Positions 5,793-5,934 of a DNA stretch of 5,934 nt are shown piece after piece. Under the pieces are notes generated by a model that ran no database searches, was not told the origin of the DNA, and saw only the letters and a list, made by a program, of their open reading frames with translations. This DNA comes from a bacterium (GTDB lineage Bacteria; BMS3Abin14): assembly GCA_022865845.1 (NCBI GenBank), contig JALHUC010000420.1:1-5934 (forward strand), read 5' to 3'. Every line of letters starts with the position of its first letter. The stretch's first letter is position 1. Both the position numbers and the translations under genes were made by a program.

Positions 5793-5934
5793 CACCCCAG
5801 ACCCTGTTTTTACAGAGAGCATGCCTAGGCCGGTGTCCACAATGATGGCGAACAACCCTACCAGGATGGCTCCCTCAAGTACAAAGGCCGGGTTATCTGC
5901 TATGAGTCCGGCAATAATGGGTTTTCCCAGTCCC
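5781..5934 (-). CDS. Glycine betaine/osmoprotectant ABC transporter permease, C-terminal fragment
   Basis: The minus-strand frame enters from the right edge, with its first whole codon at 5933. It encodes 50 residues before the TGA at 5783-5781. The sequence GLGKPIIAGLIADNPAFVLE, followed by GAILVGLFAIIVDTGLGML, matches the last cytoplasmic loop and final membrane helix of OpuBB/OpuCB/ProW-type permeases. The pattern is GLG, then I..GL, then L.GA..V.L.A...D. These inner-membrane proteins form the channel of compatible-solute importers with a substrate-binding protein and an ATPase, which would lie outside the window. The last residues (TGSGVVDV) are not family-like, and the final four codons come from the heptamer array, so the C-terminus may have been rewritten by it. 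Another choline- or betaine-type substrate is possible. Confidence 0.75.
   Translation of the reverse strand, partial: GLGKPIIAGLIADNPAFVLEGAILVGLFAIIVDTGLGMLSVKTGSGVVDV

Overview
The window is about 5.9 kb of moderately GC-rich bacterial DNA. It holds four complete plus-strand genes, one small minus-strand gene, and the 3' end of a further minus-strand gene that runs in from the right edge. Gene style, strong Shine-Dalgarno sites on some genes and short heptamer repeats in the gaps suggest a Gram-negative environmental bacterium or metagenome bin. A Desulfobacterota-like (deltaproteobacterial) source would fit, but this is an impression and not shown by any marker gene.

Layout. A DUF885 family protein, probably a zinc peptidase (46-1617), comes first and ends in a perfect 12-bp inverted repeat that covers its stop codon. 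A 125-bp gap made almost entirely of period-7 repeat words follows. Next is a tight three-gene unit: an ATP-grasp ligase-like protein (1743-3149, TTG start inside the repeats), a class I SAM-dependent methyltransferase (3156-3965, 6 bp downstream) and a FabH-type ketoacyl synthase III with a complete Cys-His-Asn triad (3955-4938, overlapping the methyltransferase by 11 bp). After a 181-bp gap with another heptamer array lies a convergent 81-residue protein of unknown function (5120-5365, minus). About 350 bp with no supported gene follow, then a ten-unit heptamer array (5723-5792). That array runs into the last codons of a minus-strand gene whose visible 50 residues look like the C-terminus of a glycine betaine/osmoprotectant ABC transporter permease.

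How the genes may work together. The ATP-grasp, methyltransferase and KAS III genes are spaced like one translationally coupled operon. The usual fatty-acid genes (plsX, fabD, fabG, acpP) are not next to this fabH. The set could make or modify an acyl or amide-linked small molecule, with one enzyme for ligation, one for methylation and one for acyl condensation. This is inference from gene order and fold. The peptidase, the small protein and the osmolyte permease have no clear link to it.

The most unusual feature is the repeat landscape. Every well-formed intergenic gap contains tandem 7-bp words (GTGCAGA, TGTCCAA, TTTGAAR, AATCACC, AGTCCAA, AGTTCCA, CTTCAAA). Some of these extend into the start or stop of the flanking genes, and identical 13- to 16-bp stretches recur at loci more than 3 kb apart.
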